A stretch of 64,000 nt of DNA from an uncultured Gammaproteobacteria bacterium (GCA_913020715.1 CAJVZH010000005.1:24305-88304); one strand, 5' to 3'. Positions 44,305 to 56,851 are shown, counted from the first letter of the stretch. Program-made: numbers and translations. The notes: a model not told the origin generated them from the sequence alone.

Positions 44305-44339
44305 AAAACACCTATTATATGAAAAATAATAGGTGTTTT
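44305..44339. terminator. bidirectional-type terminator hairpin
   Basis: aaaacacctattat-atgaaaa-ataataggtgtttt, 14-bp perfect stem with A/T flanks. Confidence 0.75.
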
Positions 44340-44418
44340 ATTAAGTTACAGGCTAAAACGGCTTATTTTTAAACAAATTATTAAAAATTAAGCGTTTTTT
44401 ATTGTTTTATTGAAAAAA

Positions 44419-45546
44419 CTAAATAACTTGATTTAGCGCATCTTCTAATCGTTTAACAGCAGCGTCAACATCTGCAAGCTTGTCTAATCCAAACAAACCT
44501 AAGCGGAATGTTTGGTAGTCATCCCCCTCATCACACTGAAGCGGAACGCCTGCAGCAATTTGCATACCCAAAGCGCTGAATTTAGAGCCGTTTTGCATTG
44601 CCGTGTCATCGGTATAACTAACAACAACACCTGGTGCTTGAAAGCCTTTGGCAGCAACACTCTTAATGCCATGACTCTCGAGCAGAGCTCTGACTCTATC
44701 ACCCAACTCTTGTTGGTTGGCTTTGGCTTTATCAAGGCCAAAAGTTTCCGTTTCAACAATCGTATCTCTGAATTTTTTGATGGCATCGGTTGGCAATGTT
44801 GCATGATAAGCATGCCCGCCATTTTCGTAGGCCTGCATAATTTGCAACCACTTCAAAAGATCGCAAGCAAAACTTGTGCTCTTTGTTGATGGGATTAATG
44901 TATTAGCACTTTCTGCCAGCATGACCATGCCGAATGCAGGGGAGGCGCTCCAGCCTTTTTGTGGTGCGCTAATTAAAACGTCAACACCAAGATCTTTCAT
45001 GTCAACCCAGATAGTGCCTGAGGCAACACAATCCAACACCAACATACCGTCCACCGAATGCACGGCGTCGGCTAATGCTTTAATATAGTCATCGGGCAGA
45101 ATAATCCCTGAAGCAGTTTCAACATGTGCTGCAAACACGAAATCTGGCTTCTCTGCATTAATCGAGGCAACCACCTCTTCAATCGGTGCAGGCGCAAATG
45201 GTGCTTGAGAATTGCCCCCCTCTCTCCTTGCCTTATGAACAATTTCTTCAGAGGGTATGCCTGCCATCTCAAAAATTTGCGTCCAACGAAAACTAAACCA
45301 ACCATTGCGCACAACAAGGCATTTCTTGTCTGTGGCAAATTGCCTTGCAACAGCCTCCATTGCATAAGTGCCGCCGCCAGGCACCAAAACCACCGCTTCG
45401 GCGTTGTACACTGACTTTAGCGACGTGGAAACGTCGTTCATCACACCTTGAAATGATTGCGACATATGGTTTAATGAGCGGTCTGTAAAAACAACTGAGT
45501 ACTCTAGTAATCCATCAGGATCTACGTTTGACAATAAGCCTGGCAT
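44419..45546 (-). CDS. class V aminotransferase (alanine-glyoxylate/serine-pyruvate type)
   Basis: AHVETASGIILPDDYI; LDCVASGTIWVDMKDLGVDVLISAPQKGWSASPAF PLP-Lys region. Confidence 0.8.
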   Translation of the reverse strand: MPGLLSNVDPDGLLEYSVVFTDRSLNHMSQSFQGVMNDVSTSLKSVYNAEAVVLVPGGGTYAMEAVARQFATDKKCLVVRNGWFSFRWTQIFEMAGIPSEEIVHKARREGGNSQAPFAPAPIEEVVASINAEKPDFVFAAHVETASGIILPDDYIKALADAVHSVDGMLVLDCVASGTIWVDMKDLGVDVLISAPQKGWSASPAFGMVMLAESANTLIPSTKSTSFACDLLKWLQIMQAYENGGHAYHATLPTDAIKKFRDTIVETETFGLDKAKANQQELGDRVRALLESHGIKSVAAKGFQAPGVVVSYTDDTAMQNGSKFSALGMQIAAGVPLQCDEGDDYQTFRLGLFGLDKLADVDAAVKRLEDALNQVI

Positions 45547-45688
45547 ATTTTTCTCCAACTAAAAAGGGATTGGGACACACTATTAAAGTATGTCTATATC
45601 TAAAATAGTGAATAATAATGTCTTCATCATACTACTGAAGAAAGAATAATAGGCCAGATCTGCTTTTTAGATAGGCCATTAAACGGGA

Positions 45689-46165
45689 CTATATATACTG
45701 AACCTCTAGGATTTCGTAAATAATATCACCTTTTGGCGCTTTAACGGTAACTTCATCGCCCTCTTCATTGCCCAGCAGCGCTTTGGCGATTGGGGAGTGG
45801 CAAGAAATTTTACCCAAAGCAATATCGGCTTCATCTTCACCAACGATTTGATAAGTAGTCTCACTGTCGTCAGCAAGATTCATCAAACCAATCGTGGTGC
45901 CGAATACACAACGACCGTCTTGATTAAGTTGAGTGACATCAATCACTTGCATACGGGAAAGCTTTGATCCGATTTCTTGAATACGGCCTTCGGCAAATGC
46001 TTGCTCTTCTTTGGCAGCGTGATATTCGGCATTTTCTTTAAGATCGCCATGCTCTCTCGCCGTAGCAATATCATTGACGATACGCGGACGCTCAACATCC
46101 TTAAGGTGTGACAACTCGATTTCTAGCGCCTTAACGCCAGCAACGGTCATTGGTATTGCTTCCAT
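45689..46165 (-). CDS. greA: transcription elongation factor GreA
   Basis: 158 aa; [29 protein letters not shown]. Confidence 0.96.
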   Translation of the reverse strand: MEAIPMTVAGVKALEIELSHLKDVERPRIVNDIATAREHGDLKENAEYHAAKEEQAFAEGRIQEIGSKLSRMQVIDVTQLNQDGRCVFGTTIGLMNLADDSETTYQIVGEDEADIALGKISCHSPIAKALLGNEEGDEVTVKAPKGDIIYEILEVQYI

Positions 46166-46181
46166 ATATTCTTACTAGCCT

Positions 46182-49100
46182 TTAATTATGCAGAGATTGG
46201 AGCGAACGCACTTCAAGCATGTCGTTTGACTTTAAGCCATCGATCATCGCGTAAGCAGCAGCAACGGTTGTAGTGCAAGGCACTTTATGCACCAAGGCCT
46301 GGCAACGAATCACGGCCGCATCTTCAAGACTCTGTGTGTCGTCGGTAGAATTAATGATTAAGCCGATTTCATCGTTTTTAATCATATCGACAATATGCGG
46401 CGAACCCTCAGATACCTTGTTGACCATTGTACATTCAACACCTGAGTCATTGAGTATTTCCTTGTTGGTACGGGTTGAGACGATTTCAAAACCGTTACGC
46501 ACCAATTTTTCACCCAAACGCACTAAGTGGCCACGATCTAGAGTACGCAAACTAACGAACACCTTGCCACCAGTAGGGAGGATTTCACCAGCTGCTAAGA
46601 AGGCTTTGTCAAAGGCTGCTGGGAAGGTTGTGCCAATACCCATAACTTCGCCCGTAGAGCGCATTTCTGGCCCTAGGATTGGATCCACACCTAAGAACTT
46701 ATTAAATGGGAAAACAGATTCTTTAACCGAATAGTGTGCTGGGATAACTTCTTCGGTAAAGCCTTGTTCTTTCAAGGAAATACCCGCCATTACTCGTGCA
46801 GCAATATTGGCAAGGGGTACGCCAATTGCTTTAGAAACAAAAGGTACGGTACGCGACGCTCTTGGATTGACTTCAATCACATAGATTTCGCCATCTTGAT
46901 AGGCAAGTTGCGTGTTCATTAAGCCAATCACATTCAGCTCTTTAGCCATTGCAACCACCTGTTGGCGCATTTCATCACAAACATCTTTTGACAGTGAATA
47001 CGGCGGCAACGAACAAGCTGAATCGCCTGAGTGAATACCGGCTTGCTCAATATGCTCCATGATGCCACCCACAACCACATCTGTACCGTCACTAATCACA
47101 TCAATATCAACTTCAATGGCATGGTCTAGAAATGAATCCAGAAGAACTGGTGAATCATTAGACACTTGTACAGCAGTGTGCATATAGCGTTCAAGACTAT
47201 CCTTGTCGAACACAATTTGCATTGCGCGCCCACCAAGAACGTAAGACGGTCGAACAACCAATGGGAAGCCAATAGCGTCAGCAATAGCAATGGCCTGCTC
47301 TTGTGAGCGTGCCGTGCCATTGTGTGGCTGCTTCAAGCCTAGTTTTTGAATCATTTTTTGGAAACGCTCTCTATCCTCCGCCAAATCAATAGCATCCGGA
47401 CTGGTGCCAATAATTTTTGCGCCACTATCTTCAAGAGCTTGTGCTAATTTCAACGGCGTCTGTCCACCATAATGCACAATGATGCCTTCCGGTTTTTCAA
47501 TATCAATAACAGCCAGTACGTCTTCTAACGTTAGCGGCTCAAAATACAGCCTATCAGAAATATCATAATCGGTTGAAACGGTCTCTGGATTGCAGTTGAC
47601 CATGATGGTTTCATAACCATCCTCTCTAAGCGCCATTGAGGCGTGAACACAGCAATAATCAAACTCAATGCCCTGACCAATACGGTTAGGGCCGCCACCC
47701 AAAATCATGATTTTTTTGTTGCCTGTTGGATTGGCTTCGCACTCTTGCTGGTAAGTGGAGTACAGATAGGCTGTTTGCGTGTCAAACTCCGCTGCACAGC
47801 TATCTACTCGCTTAAATACAGGCTTGATATTAAGAATTTCTCTTCTTTGGCGCACTGCCTCTTCGCTGCAATACAACAAGTTGGCAAGGCGACTATCAGA
47901 AAAACCTTTGCGCTTTAATTGAAACAACGTATTGCGCCCAACTTCAGCAATAGGAGTGCCGGTAATGGCCATTTCAGATTTGATTAAATCCTCAACCTGA
48001 GCCAAAAACCACGGATCAATTTTTGAAAGATCAAACACTTCTTCTTGTGTCATGCCAAATCTAAAGGCATCGGCAAGATAGAAAATTCTATCGGCGCCGG
48101 CTGAAATCAGCTCGCTACGGATTTTGCCGCGCGCATCATCGGCGCCAAGATCAACAATAGGATCTAAGCCCGATTTATCGGTCTCTAGGCCGCGTAGTGC
48201 TTTTTGTAATGACTCTTGGAAGGTTGACCCCATCGCCATGACTTCGCCCACCGACTTCATTTGTGTGGTTAGACGATCGTCTGCTTTCGGGAATTTTTCG
48301 AAAGCAAATCTCGGAATTTTAGTAACAACATAGTCAATACTTGGCTCGAATGAGGCCGGTGTTTTGCCGCCAGTAATGTCGTTAGTAAGCTCGTCAAGGG
48401 TGTAACCCACAGCCAGTTTCGCAGCGACTTTGGCAATTGGAAAGCCGGTTGCTTTTGATGCCAAGGCTGAAGAACGAGAAACCCTAGGATTCATCTCGAT
48501 AACGGTCAATCGGCCATCTTCTGGATTGAGAGCAAATTGCACATTCGAGCCGCCAGTGTCAACACCAACTTCTCTCAACACTGCAAGAGAGGCGTTACGC
48601 ATCACTTGATACTCTTTATCGGTTAATGTTTGTGCGGGAGCAACGGTAATGGAGTCGCCGGTATGAATACCCATTGGATCAAAATTCTCAATCGAGCAAA
48701 TGATGATGCAATTGTCTTTGTGGTCACGCACCACTTCCATCTCAAACTCTTTCCAACCGAGAATTGACTCTTCAATTAAAAGCTCGTTCGTTGGTGATAA
48801 ATCCAGACCGCGTTGACAAATTTCAACAAATTGCTCCTTGTTGTAGGCAATACCACCGCCAGAACCACCCATCGTAAATGAAGGGCGAATAATCGTCGGA
48901 AAGCCAACAGTTTTTTGAATTGTAAAGGCGTCGTCCAAATTATGCGCAACCGCTGCTTTGGGCATATCCAGGCCAATTTTCAACATGGCTTTACGGAATA
49001 AATCACGGTCTTCCGCCTTATCAATCGCCTCCTTATTGGCGCCAATCATTTCCACATTGTACTTTTTCAGTACGCCGTTATAATCAAGATCTAGCGCGCA

Positions 49101-49391
49101 GTTAAGTGCCGTTTGACCACCCATTGTTGGCAATAGAGCATCGGGTCTTTCTTTTTCAATAATTTTTTCAACCGTTTTCCACTCGATTGGCTCGATGTAG
49201 GTTGCGTCCGCCATTTTAGGGTCGGTCATGATCGTAGCTGGATTCGAGTTCACCAAGATCACTCGGTAGCCCTCTTCGCGTAGTGCCTTACACGCCTGTG
49301 CGCCGGAGTAGTCAAACTCACAAGCTTGGCCAATTACAATAGGGCCTGCGCCGATGATTAAAATGCTTTTTATGTCTTGTCTTTTTGGCAT
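46182..49391 (-). CDS. carB: carbamoyl-phosphate synthase large subunit
   Basis: 1069 aa, duplicated ATP-grasp; [25 protein letters not shown]. Confidence 0.98.
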   Translation of the reverse strand: MPKRQDIKSILIIGAGPIVIGQACEFDYSGAQACKALREEGYRVILVNSNPATIMTDPKMADATYIEPIEWKTVEKIIEKERPDALLPTMGGQTALNCALDLDYNGVLKKYNVEMIGANKEAIDKAEDRDLFRKAMLKIGLDMPKAAVAHNLDDAFTIQKTVGFPTIIRPSFTMGGSGGGIAYNKEQFVEICQRGLDLSPTNELLIEESILGWKEFEMEVVRDHKDNCIIICSIENFDPMGIHTGDSITVAPAQTLTDKEYQVMRNASLAVLREVGVDTGGSNVQFALNPEDGRLTVIEMNPRVSRSSALASKATGFPIAKVAAKLAVGYTLDELTNDITGGKTPASFEPSIDYVVTKIPRFAFEKFPKADDRLTTQMKSVGEVMAMGSTFQESLQKALRGLETDKSGLDPIVDLGADDARGKIRSELISAGADRIFYLADAFRFGMTQEEVFDLSKIDPWFLAQVEDLIKSEMAITGTPIAEVGRNTLFQLKRKGFSDSRLANLLYCSEEAVRQRREILNIKPVFKRVDSCAAEFDTQTAYLYSTYQQECEANPTGNKKIMILGGGPNRIGQGIEFDYCCVHASMALREDGYETIMVNCNPETVSTDYDISDRLYFEPLTLEDVLAVIDIEKPEGIIVHYGGQTPLKLAQALEDSGAKIIGTSPDAIDLAEDRERFQKMIQKLGLKQPHNGTARSQEQAIAIADAIGFPLVVRPSYVLGGRAMQIVFDKDSLERYMHTAVQVSNDSPVLLDSFLDHAIEVDIDVISDGTDVVVGGIMEHIEQAGIHSGDSACSLPPYSLSKDVCDEMRQQVVAMAKELNVIGLMNTQLAYQDGEIYVIEVNPRASRTVPFVSKAIGVPLANIAARVMAGISLKEQGFTEEVIPAHYSVKESVFPFNKFLGVDPILGPEMRSTGEVMGIGTTFPAAFDKAFLAAGEILPTGGKVFVSLRTLDRGHLVRLGEKLVRNGFEIVSTRTNKEILNDSGVECTMVNKVSEGSPHIVDMIKNDEIGLIINSTDDTQSLEDAAVIRCQALVHKVPCTTTVAAAYAMIDGLKSNDMLEVRSLQSLHN

Positions 49392-49407
49392 GATTCTCTA
49401 AATAAAA

Positions 49408-50094
49408 TTATTCGCCACTAACGGCTGGTAGACCATCCAAAATGGCCATTTCTCTTTCACTAAAATACAATTGTCGCTGAACTGTGTAAGCATCGCTTGA
49501 CGCAAATGAAACACTCACTTGTGTTTTGTCTTTTTCTGCACTTAGAACATCCAGTGCACTTAATGTTCTTTTTTCAACGCCGTCTAAACCATCAAACATA
49601 CTTGCGTCTAATTTTGCATCAGCCGCTGTACCGGTCAAGTCACGCAGCGTTGTCGAGCCAAAAAACGGCAGAACCAAGTAAGGCCCTTGACCAATACCCC
49701 AAGCACCCATCGTTTGACCAAAGTCCTCATCGCCTTTCTTCAAGCCCATCCCTGTAGCAACGTCAAATAAACCACCCAAACCCACGGTTGAGTTGGCCGC
49801 CACACGGCCCACTGTTTCAAAACCCTCGTCAAAGCGAAATTGTAACAATTGGTTTGCACCGGTGGCCACATCCCCTAAATTGGAGAAAAAATCACCCAAT
49901 CTGTCTTTAAAAAACGAGGGCATTATCTTTTCATAACTTTTTGCCGCAGGCTTAATCAAGGCCTCATCCAAGGCTTGATTAAAGCTAAAAAATACACGGT
50001 TAAGACCCTCTAAAGGATCGTTGTTCGCAGTATTCGCACTAGCGGAAAATGCCAAAGAAAAAATTAATAGCAAACCTATTAAAGTCTTCTTCAT
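49408..50094 (-). CDS. mlaA: MlaA (VacJ) family phospholipid-binding lipoprotein
   Basis: [45 protein letters not shown]-like and [21 protein letters not shown]. Confidence 0.93.
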   Translation of the reverse strand: MKKTLIGLLLIFSLAFSASANTANNDPLEGLNRVFFSFNQALDEALIKPAAKSYEKIMPSFFKDRLGDFFSNLGDVATGANQLLQFRFDEGFETVGRVAANSTVGLGGLFDVATGMGLKKGDEDFGQTMGAWGIGQGPYLVLPFFGSTTLRDLTGTAADAKLDASMFDGLDGVEKRTLSALDVLSAEKDKTQVSVSFASSDAYTVQRQLYFSEREMAILDGLPAVSGE

Positions 50095-51212
50095 TTCGAC
50101 ATATTCTCAATAAACTGATCAAACAAACCACTGACATCGTGCGGACCCGGCGAGGCTTCAGGGTGCCCTTGAAAACTAAAGGCCGACTTGCCTTTCACAC
50201 TAACGCCTTGAATAGTTTGGTCAAATAAAGATCGGTGCGTTACCTCCAAATGCGAGGGCATATTCGCCTCTGACACCGCAAAACCATGGTTCTGTGAAGT
50301 GATCATCACTTGTCCGGTAGCCAGATCTTGCACCGGGTGGTTAGCGCCATGATGGCCGAACTTCATTTTTTCAGTCTGAGCACCACTAGCAAGCGACAAC
50401 AACTGGTGGCCCAGGCAAATACCAAAAATTGGCAAATCCTTGTCGAGTAGTGTTTTAATACTATCAATGGCGTAATCGCAAGGCTCTGGATCGCCTGGAC
50501 CATTGGAAAGAAAAACGCCATCAGGTTCAATTGATAAAATGTCTTCTGCACTCGTTTGTGCGTTAAAAACGGTTAATTCACAACCACGATCAACCAACAT
50601 TCTTAAAATATTTTTCTTAACGCCGTAATCATAAACAGCTACTTTAAATTTTGCATCTGTCTTGATAAAGTCGGTGGTTTCTAAGTCGTAACTTCCCTGA
50701 CTAAAGCTATACGAGTCGGTGGTGCAAACGACTTTTGCTAAATCCATATTTTTCAGTCCAGCAAAACCTTGAGCCCTAGCAATAGCTTCTTTTTCATCAA
50801 TATTCTCGCCCGCAACAATACAACCTTTGAGTGCACCGTTGACGCGTAAATGTCGCGTTAATGCACGGGTATCAATATCTGAAATGGCGACAATATTGTT
50901 GCTAGATAAGTATTCATCGAGACTCATCTGCGAACGCCAAGAGCTTAGCGCTAACGGCAAATCACGGATAATAAGTCCAGCCGCATAAATGGCGTCAGAC
51001 TCTTCATCAACTGTATTGATGCCAGTGTTGCCAATATGAGGATAAGTAAGTGCAACAATCTGTTGCGAATAAGAGGGGTCGGTGAGAATTTCTTGATAAC
51101 CAGTCATGGCGGTATTGAATACCACTTCTCCAACTGTATCGCCATTAGAGCCGATTGATTGACCCCAAAAAAGTTGACCATCTTCAAGTGCTAATAAGGC
51201 GGGGTGAGGCAA
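50091..51212 (-). CDS. carA: carbamoyl-phosphate synthase small subunit
   Basis: [64 protein letters not shown]; likely TTG start. Confidence 0.97.
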   Translation of the reverse strand: MPHPALLALEDGQLFWGQSIGSNGDTVGEVVFNTAMTGYQEILTDPSYSQQIVALTYPHIGNTGINTVDEESDAIYAAGLIIRDLPLALSSWRSQMSLDEYLSSNNIVAISDIDTRALTRHLRVNGALKGCIVAGENIDEKEAIARAQGFAGLKNMDLAKVVCTTDSYSFSQGSYDLETTDFIKTDAKFKVAVYDYGVKKNILRMLVDRGCELTVFNAQTSAEDILSIEPDGVFLSNGPGDPEPCDYAIDSIKTLLDKDLPIFGICLGHQLLSLASGAQTEKMKFGHHGANHPVQDLATGQVMITSQNHGFAVSEANMPSHLEVTHRSLFDQTIQGVSVKGKSAFSFQGHPEASPGPHDVSGLFDQFIENMSK

Positions 51213-51337
51213 AATAAATCTCCAATAAAAATCACACACAAAACTTCGCAAATTTTACCATGCGGTGGTTTTTTATTTAAGATCAATTTGAAGAACCACT
51301 GCTATAATTATGGCATTAATTGCCAAATAGAATAATT

Positions 51338-51538
51338 GTGAATATACTCGTCAATGGGGAGTCTCTCGAACTACCCAATAATCCTAATATTAGGGACTTA
51401 ATTGAACATTTAGGCTGTCAAAATCAGAGAATTGCACTGGAAGTCAACGAAGCGATCATTCCCAAATCCGCTCACGAAGAATTTTTACTGTCCGATAACG
51501 ATAAAATCGAAATCATTAAGGCTGTTGGCGGCGGCTAG
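51338..51538 (+). CDS. thiS: sulfur carrier protein ThiS
   Basis: NILVNGESLELPNNPNIRDLIEHLG...IEIIKAVGGG with C-terminal Gly-Gly; GTG start. Confidence 0.9.
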   Translation: MNILVNGESLELPNNPNIRDLIEHLGCQNQRIALEVNEAIIPKSAHEEFLLSDNDKIEIIKAVGGG

Positions 51539-51676
51539 TGCTTGTGCCTAGTAAATTAGGGAATTCTTGATAGCTTGAGGCGTAAGTGTTATTTTTCTGC
51601 TGGGATTTTAGCTAATTCTAAATAACCAAAGAAGAAATACGCAAACAAAGAAATTAAAAGAATTTAGCTCTTTGAG

Positions 51677-52726
51677 TTAGACAAACCACTCTTGAGGAAT
51701 TTCATCAAGCGGTGCCACACTAAACTGCTGCTGAACACCTGACTCCAGTCGCACTTCCACATCAACAGAGCCCTCACTTCTACCCTGAGAGTATCGTGCG
51801 ATGACTTTTGCAGCCGTCTTAAGATCTTCTTGATTCGGCTTGCCATCAATCAGCGCCAATGGGCCATTGCAGCTTGTTGGATAAAGATTTGAATATTGGT
51901 TGCGATAACCTTCCATAAATTTAACTTCGCCCTCTTCTCTAGCGACAATCAGCTTAAAGCGCTTATTGGGGCGAATATGTCTTCCAACTTTGAGCATCAT
52001 TAAATCATCCAATTGATATTCACGAGAGCCTCTGGCTTCCCACATATCCACCAATTTGTCCGAGTATTGCTTATCTGTTAGAAAACAACAGCCGCCAGCT
52101 GGTGTGGCGTAGTCATCAAAACCATATTCCTTTGCTAAAGCCATTTGTGGCTTTCTATTGCGGCCCGAAAAATCAAGCAACTGATCGCGATCAACCCAGC
52201 CCTCAAGCTCGGGCTTGGTTGGTGGCAAATGCTGTGCGCACAATGGGCGCAACAATAAATCATCCGCGCCAGATTCAGCTTGCACAATAGGCATGGTTTC
52301 TTTACGCTGTGACATGGGTCTCTGACCCATTACCTCGCCGGTAATAATAAAATCGAAGTCATTTTCAAGCATCCATTCTTTGGCTTTTTTCACCATAAAA
52401 CCTTTGCAGTCAAGGCATGGATTCATATTTTTTCCGTAACCGTGCTTAGGGTTTAAAAGCACATCGCGATATTCTTCAATGACGTCAATAATATGCAGTT
52501 TAATGCCTAATTGTTCGGCGACCCACAGTGCGTTATTGCGCTTTGGCTTGTCTTTTTTCTGCTTACGAATAGCGTGGGTATGGCCTTCGACGCAAAAACC
52601 TGTAAAGAAATTAATGCCCTCAACATGAATGCCTTGGTCAATCATTAGCTTGGTGCTTAGGAGTGAGTCCAGACCGCCGGAAATAAGAGATACTGCTTTA
52701 ATAGGTTTTGTTGCTGCTTGCGTCAT
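51677..52726 (-). CDS. PP-loop (thiouridylase/ThiI/MnmA-like) ATPase
   Basis: 349 aa; ISGGLDSLLSTKL PP-loop, CLDCK and GGCCFLT cysteines. Confidence 0.75.
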   Translation of the reverse strand: MTQAATKPIKAVSLISGGLDSLLSTKLMIDQGIHVEGINFFTGFCVEGHTHAIRKQKKDKPKRNNALWVAEQLGIKLHIIDVIEEYRDVLLNPKHGYGKNMNPCLDCKGFMVKKAKEWMLENDFDFIITGEVMGQRPMSQRKETMPIVQAESGADDLLLRPLCAQHLPPTKPELEGWVDRDQLLDFSGRNRKPQMALAKEYGFDDYATPAGGCCFLTDKQYSDKLVDMWEARGSREYQLDDLMMLKVGRHIRPNKRFKLIVAREEGEVKFMEGYRNQYSNLYPTSCNGPLALIDGKPNQEDLKTAAKVIARYSQGRSEGSVDVEVRLESGVQQQFSVAPLDEIPQEWFV

Positions 52727-52747
52727 AATAATTATTTATTGTTGTTT

Positions 52748-53632
52748 TTACTTATTTTTTCTTGTGCCAGAAACTCGGCACCATTCGTCTTTTTGTTGCA
52801 CCTCAAGAGATTCAAAATGCATTTGATAAGCCTCTAAAATCATCTCTAATTGCTCATCCAAAATCCCTGAAAGAACAATGCTGCCACCTTCTTTGACTAG
52901 GTCGGCAAAGACAGACTCCAACTCTATCAAAGGATTAGCTAGGATATTAGCAATCAATAAATCGCACTTTTCAAGCACCTCATTATCATCCGTGTGATGA
53001 ATGGCGATAATGTTCTCACAGTGGTTATTCGCAACATTGGCTCTTGTTGCCAGCACTGCTTGAGGGTCGTTATCAATAGCAACAACACTCTTTGCACCTA
53101 ATTTAGCTGCTGCAATTGCCAAAATTCCTGTGCCGGAACCGTAATCAATCACCACCAAATCTTGAGGTGGATAATTATCTAAATGTTGCAAACACAAATC
53201 CGTTGTTTGATGTGTACCAGTACCAAATGCCAAGCCGGGATCCATATCAATCACGATAGCATCGTCGGGTAAATTAGCTGCCGTTTCCCATGATGGGCAA
53301 ATCCAAATTCGATTGCCAAATTGCATTGCATGAAAATCTTTCTTACACTCGTCTTCCCACACGCGATCAGCCAATACTTCAAAATTCAAAATTTTAGTGT
53401 CGCACAAATCCAACAATGTTTTACTAATATGCCCTTGATCAACACCCATATCAAACAAAGCGTTGATGGTGACATGCTGCCATAGTGGTGTTTCACCCAC
53501 TGGCGGCTCATAAATAGCATCATCGTTCGTGTCTAAATAAGTAATCGAGACCGAGCCCAAACCCATTAACACCTCAGAAACTAAATCTGCATTCGCTTGA
53601 TCTGTTTGTAGTGATAACTGCATCCAATCCAT
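52748..53632 (-). CDS. prmA: ribosomal protein L11 methyltransferase
   Basis: MDWMQLSLQTDQAN; DPGLAFGTGTHQTTDLCLQHLD; VIDYGSGTGILAIAAAKLGA; NILANPLIEL. Confidence 0.95.
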   Translation of the reverse strand: MDWMQLSLQTDQANADLVSEVLMGLGSVSITYLDTNDDAIYEPPVGETPLWQHVTINALFDMGVDQGHISKTLLDLCDTKILNFEVLADRVWEDECKKDFHAMQFGNRIWICPSWETAANLPDDAIVIDMDPGLAFGTGTHQTTDLCLQHLDNYPPQDLVVIDYGSGTGILAIAAAKLGAKSVVAIDNDPQAVLATRANVANNHCENIIAIHHTDDNEVLEKCDLLIANILANPLIELESVFADLVKEGGSIVLSGILDEQLEMILEAYQMHFESLEVQQKDEWCRVSGTRKNK

Positions 53633-53871
53633 AGGCGAAATATTATACCTTCTCAACAAAAACCAAGTAAATCATTAAGTTAACTCGCTGGTTTGAACGA
53701 CTAAATAAAATAGGCTGAAGTTGCAATACATCTGCACACCGCCAATTATGATGTGATTTTTTGAATTAGGTCGAGGCGTAAGGTGTTGCGAAAATCAGGA
53801 ATTTATAATTGATAAATGACTGATTTGAGCAAACCGATAACAAAGACATAAACAAAAATCGCGCGCAACAG

Positions 53872-56469
53872 TTAAAGTAAATCTTGAACTGAAGCTAAAG
53901 CTTCAGCTAATTTGGCTGGATCCGTTCCGCCACCCTGTGCCATATCTGCTCTGCCACCACCCTTGCCGCCGACTTGCGTCGCAACATGGTTCAGGATTTT
54001 TCCAGCTTGATATTTATCCGTTAAATCTTTGGTGACGCCAGCAACCAAAGCAACCTTGTCACCATCAACAACCGCTAGCACGATCACTGCTGAACCTAAT
54101 TTGTCTTTTAGCTTATCCGCTAAATCACGTAAATCTTTAGCGCCAACACCTGTGACTTCGGTTGCAAGTAATTTGATGCCATTAACTTCTTTCGCTTGAT
54201 CGGTTAACTCGTCACCTTGAGAGCTGGCCAATTGTTTTTGGAACGACGCAATTTGCTTTTCGAGGGCCTTCTGATTTTTAATAAGTTGAGTAACCTTATC
54301 TACAGCTTGAGCGCTGTTTGACTTGGTAAGTTTTGCAATTTGTTCAAGACTGGACTCTGTTTTTTTGTCTAGCTGGTATGCATCAAAACCGGTCGCAGCC
54401 TCAATGCGGCGAATGCCTGCGGCAATGCCACTTTCTGATAGGATTTTAAAACGACCAATATCACCCAAACGCTCAACGTGGGTGCCACCACAAAGCTCAA
54501 CCGAAAAGTTATCGTCGCCCATTGACAGTACGCGCACGCTGTCACCGTATTTTTCACCAAAAAGTGCCATTGCGCCTTTTTTCTTAGCAGTTTCAATGTC
54601 TGTTTCTTCGGTTTCAACTTGAGCATTACCAAGAATTTGTCTGTTGACAATCGCTTCGACTTTATTAAGATCTTCGCTAGTAATAACTTCATCGTGGGAA
54701 AAATCAAAGCGCAACTTGTCCGACTCGACCAAAGAGCCTTTTTGCTGCACACCGTCGCCCAAAATCTGCCTTAAGGCCTCATGCATAAGGTGTGTTGCTG
54801 AGTGGTTATTCATGATCTTCTTTCGTCGCTCAACATTCACTCTAGCCTCAACAGCATCACCCACATTCATTGTGCCGCTTGTTAAAGCGCCATAATGCTC
54901 AAAGGCGTTTGAGGCTTGTTTTTGGGTGTCAGCCACTCGAAATTCTGCACTGCTTGTCAGGAGCACACCACTGTCGCCAACTTGTCCGCCCGATTCGCCG
55001 TAAAAACTGCTTTGATTCAGAACAACAATAGCCTCATCGCCCTCAGAAATTGAGTTAACTTTAGTGCCATCTTTAATAATCGCGGTAATATCTGCGCTAT
55101 TCTCATAAAGGGTGTAGCCCAAAAAGTCTGTCGCCTCTTCAATTGCAACCGATGTGGCCTTGGCATCAAAATCACCTGCTTGGCGAGCGCGATTTTTCTG
55201 CTCGTCCATTGCCCTGTCAAAGCCGTTCATATCAATCGTTAAGCCGCGCTCTCTGGCAACGTCGGCGGTTAAATCAACCGGGAAGCCATATGTGTCATAT
55301 AACTTAAATGCTGTCTCGCCATCAATCTCTGTGCCTTTCAACTCATCAATTGCCGCCTCTAAAATACCCATACCAAGGTCAAGTGTCTGGATAAAACGAC
55401 CCTCTTCCTTCTCTAGTGCTTTTTCAACATTGGCTAAATTTTCAGCCATTTCAGGGCAAGCAATATTGTACTGACCCGCCAAGACTTTTGCTAACTTGTA
55501 AAAGAAGACATCCTTAATGCCGAGTGTATGTCCGTGACGAATGGCGCGACGAATAATTCGTCGAAGGACGTAACCTCGGCCTTCATTTGAGGGCAGGATG
55601 CCGTCAACAATCATAAAGGCAGTCGAACGAATATGATCAGCAATTACTCTGACCGACGCGTTGTCATCAGTGATGTTGTTTTCTTTTGGCGTTAATGCAA
55701 CAATCTCGGCTGTAATTTCCTTAAAGCTGTCAATGTCGTAATTATTATTCTCATGCTGTAGCACAGCTGCCAAGCGCTCTAAGCCCATGCCAGTATCAAT
55801 GCCCGGCGCCTCAAGAGGTACCAGCGTGCCATCTTGTTGGCGGTCAAACTGCATAAATACTAGATTCCAAATTTCGATAAAACGGTCGCCGTCTTCTTCT
55901 GGTGTGCCTGGAGGGCCGCCTTGGATATGATCGCCGTGATCGTAGAAGATCTCACTGCAAGGACCACAAGGGCCGGTATCGCCCATTTGCCAGAAATTAT
56001 CTTTGGCGCCGCAACGTGAAATACGATCCGCTGGAAAGCCGATTTCGTTCACCCAAATGTCAACCGCCTCATCGTCATCTTCAAAGACGCTTACCCAAAG
56101 CTTTTCTTTAGGTAGCTTTAATTCTTCGGTTAGAAATTCCCAGGCAAAACCAATCGCTTCAGTTTTAAAGTAATCGCCAAAACTGAAATTGCCAAGCATT
56201 TCAAAAAATGTGTGATGGCGCGCTGTGTAGCCAACATTTTCTAAATCGTTGTGCTTACCGCCTGCTCTGATGCATCGCTGACAAGAAACAGCACGCTTGT
56301 CATCTCTTTTAACCGCGCCAATAAAGACGTCTTTAAACGGCACCATGCCGGCATTAACAAAAAGTAGTGTTTTGTCGTTATGCGGCACCAGTGAAGCACT
56401 GGCCTCAATTGTATGACCATTGCTTTCAAAATAACTAAGGAATTTTTGGCGAATCTCGGCGGCTTTCAT
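53872..56469 (-). CDS. alaS: alanyl-tRNA synthetase
   Basis: 865 aa; [63 protein letters not shown]. Confidence 0.98.
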   Translation of the reverse strand: MKAAEIRQKFLSYFESNGHTIEASASLVPHNDKTLLFVNAGMVPFKDVFIGAVKRDDKRAVSCQRCIRAGGKHNDLENVGYTARHHTFFEMLGNFSFGDYFKTEAIGFAWEFLTEELKLPKEKLWVSVFEDDDEAVDIWVNEIGFPADRISRCGAKDNFWQMGDTGPCGPCSEIFYDHGDHIQGGPPGTPEEDGDRFIEIWNLVFMQFDRQQDGTLVPLEAPGIDTGMGLERLAAVLQHENNNYDIDSFKEITAEIVALTPKENNITDDNASVRVIADHIRSTAFMIVDGILPSNEGRGYVLRRIIRRAIRHGHTLGIKDVFFYKLAKVLAGQYNIACPEMAENLANVEKALEKEEGRFIQTLDLGMGILEAAIDELKGTEIDGETAFKLYDTYGFPVDLTADVARERGLTIDMNGFDRAMDEQKNRARQAGDFDAKATSVAIEEATDFLGYTLYENSADITAIIKDGTKVNSISEGDEAIVVLNQSSFYGESGGQVGDSGVLLTSSAEFRVADTQKQASNAFEHYGALTSGTMNVGDAVEARVNVERRKKIMNNHSATHLMHEALRQILGDGVQQKGSLVESDKLRFDFSHDEVITSEDLNKVEAIVNRQILGNAQVETEETDIETAKKKGAMALFGEKYGDSVRVLSMGDDNFSVELCGGTHVERLGDIGRFKILSESGIAAGIRRIEAATGFDAYQLDKKTESSLEQIAKLTKSNSAQAVDKVTQLIKNQKALEKQIASFQKQLASSQGDELTDQAKEVNGIKLLATEVTGVGAKDLRDLADKLKDKLGSAVIVLAVVDGDKVALVAGVTKDLTDKYQAGKILNHVATQVGGKGGGRADMAQGGGTDPAKLAEALASVQDLL

Positions 56470-56515
56470 GTATCTGTTAAATTAACGAAAGTCGCTAATT
56501 ATACGCACAGGCGCT

Positions 56516-56851
56516 CTACAGCGCAAAGAACTCCTGCAAGCAATCACACAATTTGGCGTGTACTGCCAACTCTAGGGAGCCCAGCTTTTTAACAAAACAA
56601 AGTTTATCAATCACGCGCATTTGATCAAGCATGATGTAGCCCTTTGAATTGTCAAAATTACACTCAATTCGACTGGGCAATTTCTCGCATTCGGTTGTCA
56701 TTGGTGCGACAATCCTATTGGGTAAAGTATTCAGCTCATCGGGCGAGATAATGGCGCAAAGGCCTAGATTCTCAACTACGCGACCTTTGTCCGGGTTTTT
56801 CAACACCAGCCAGACATCAAATCGATTCAAATTCTCTTCTACCATTTCCAT
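56516..56851 (-). CDS. PemK/MazF family toxin
   Basis: NRFDVWLVLKNPDKGRVVENLGLCAIISPDELN; DQMRVIDK; paired with AbrB-type upstream gene. Confidence 0.85.
   Translation of the reverse strand: MEMVEENLNRFDVWLVLKNPDKGRVVENLGLCAIISPDELNTLPNRIVAPMTTECEKLPSRIECNFDNSKGYIMLDQMRVIDKLCFVKKLGSLELAVHAKLCDCLQEFFAL

Noticed and set aside
46273-46734. 153 aa plus-strand ORF antisense to carB
   Set aside because: Shadow frame of a highly conserved gene; no recognisable motif
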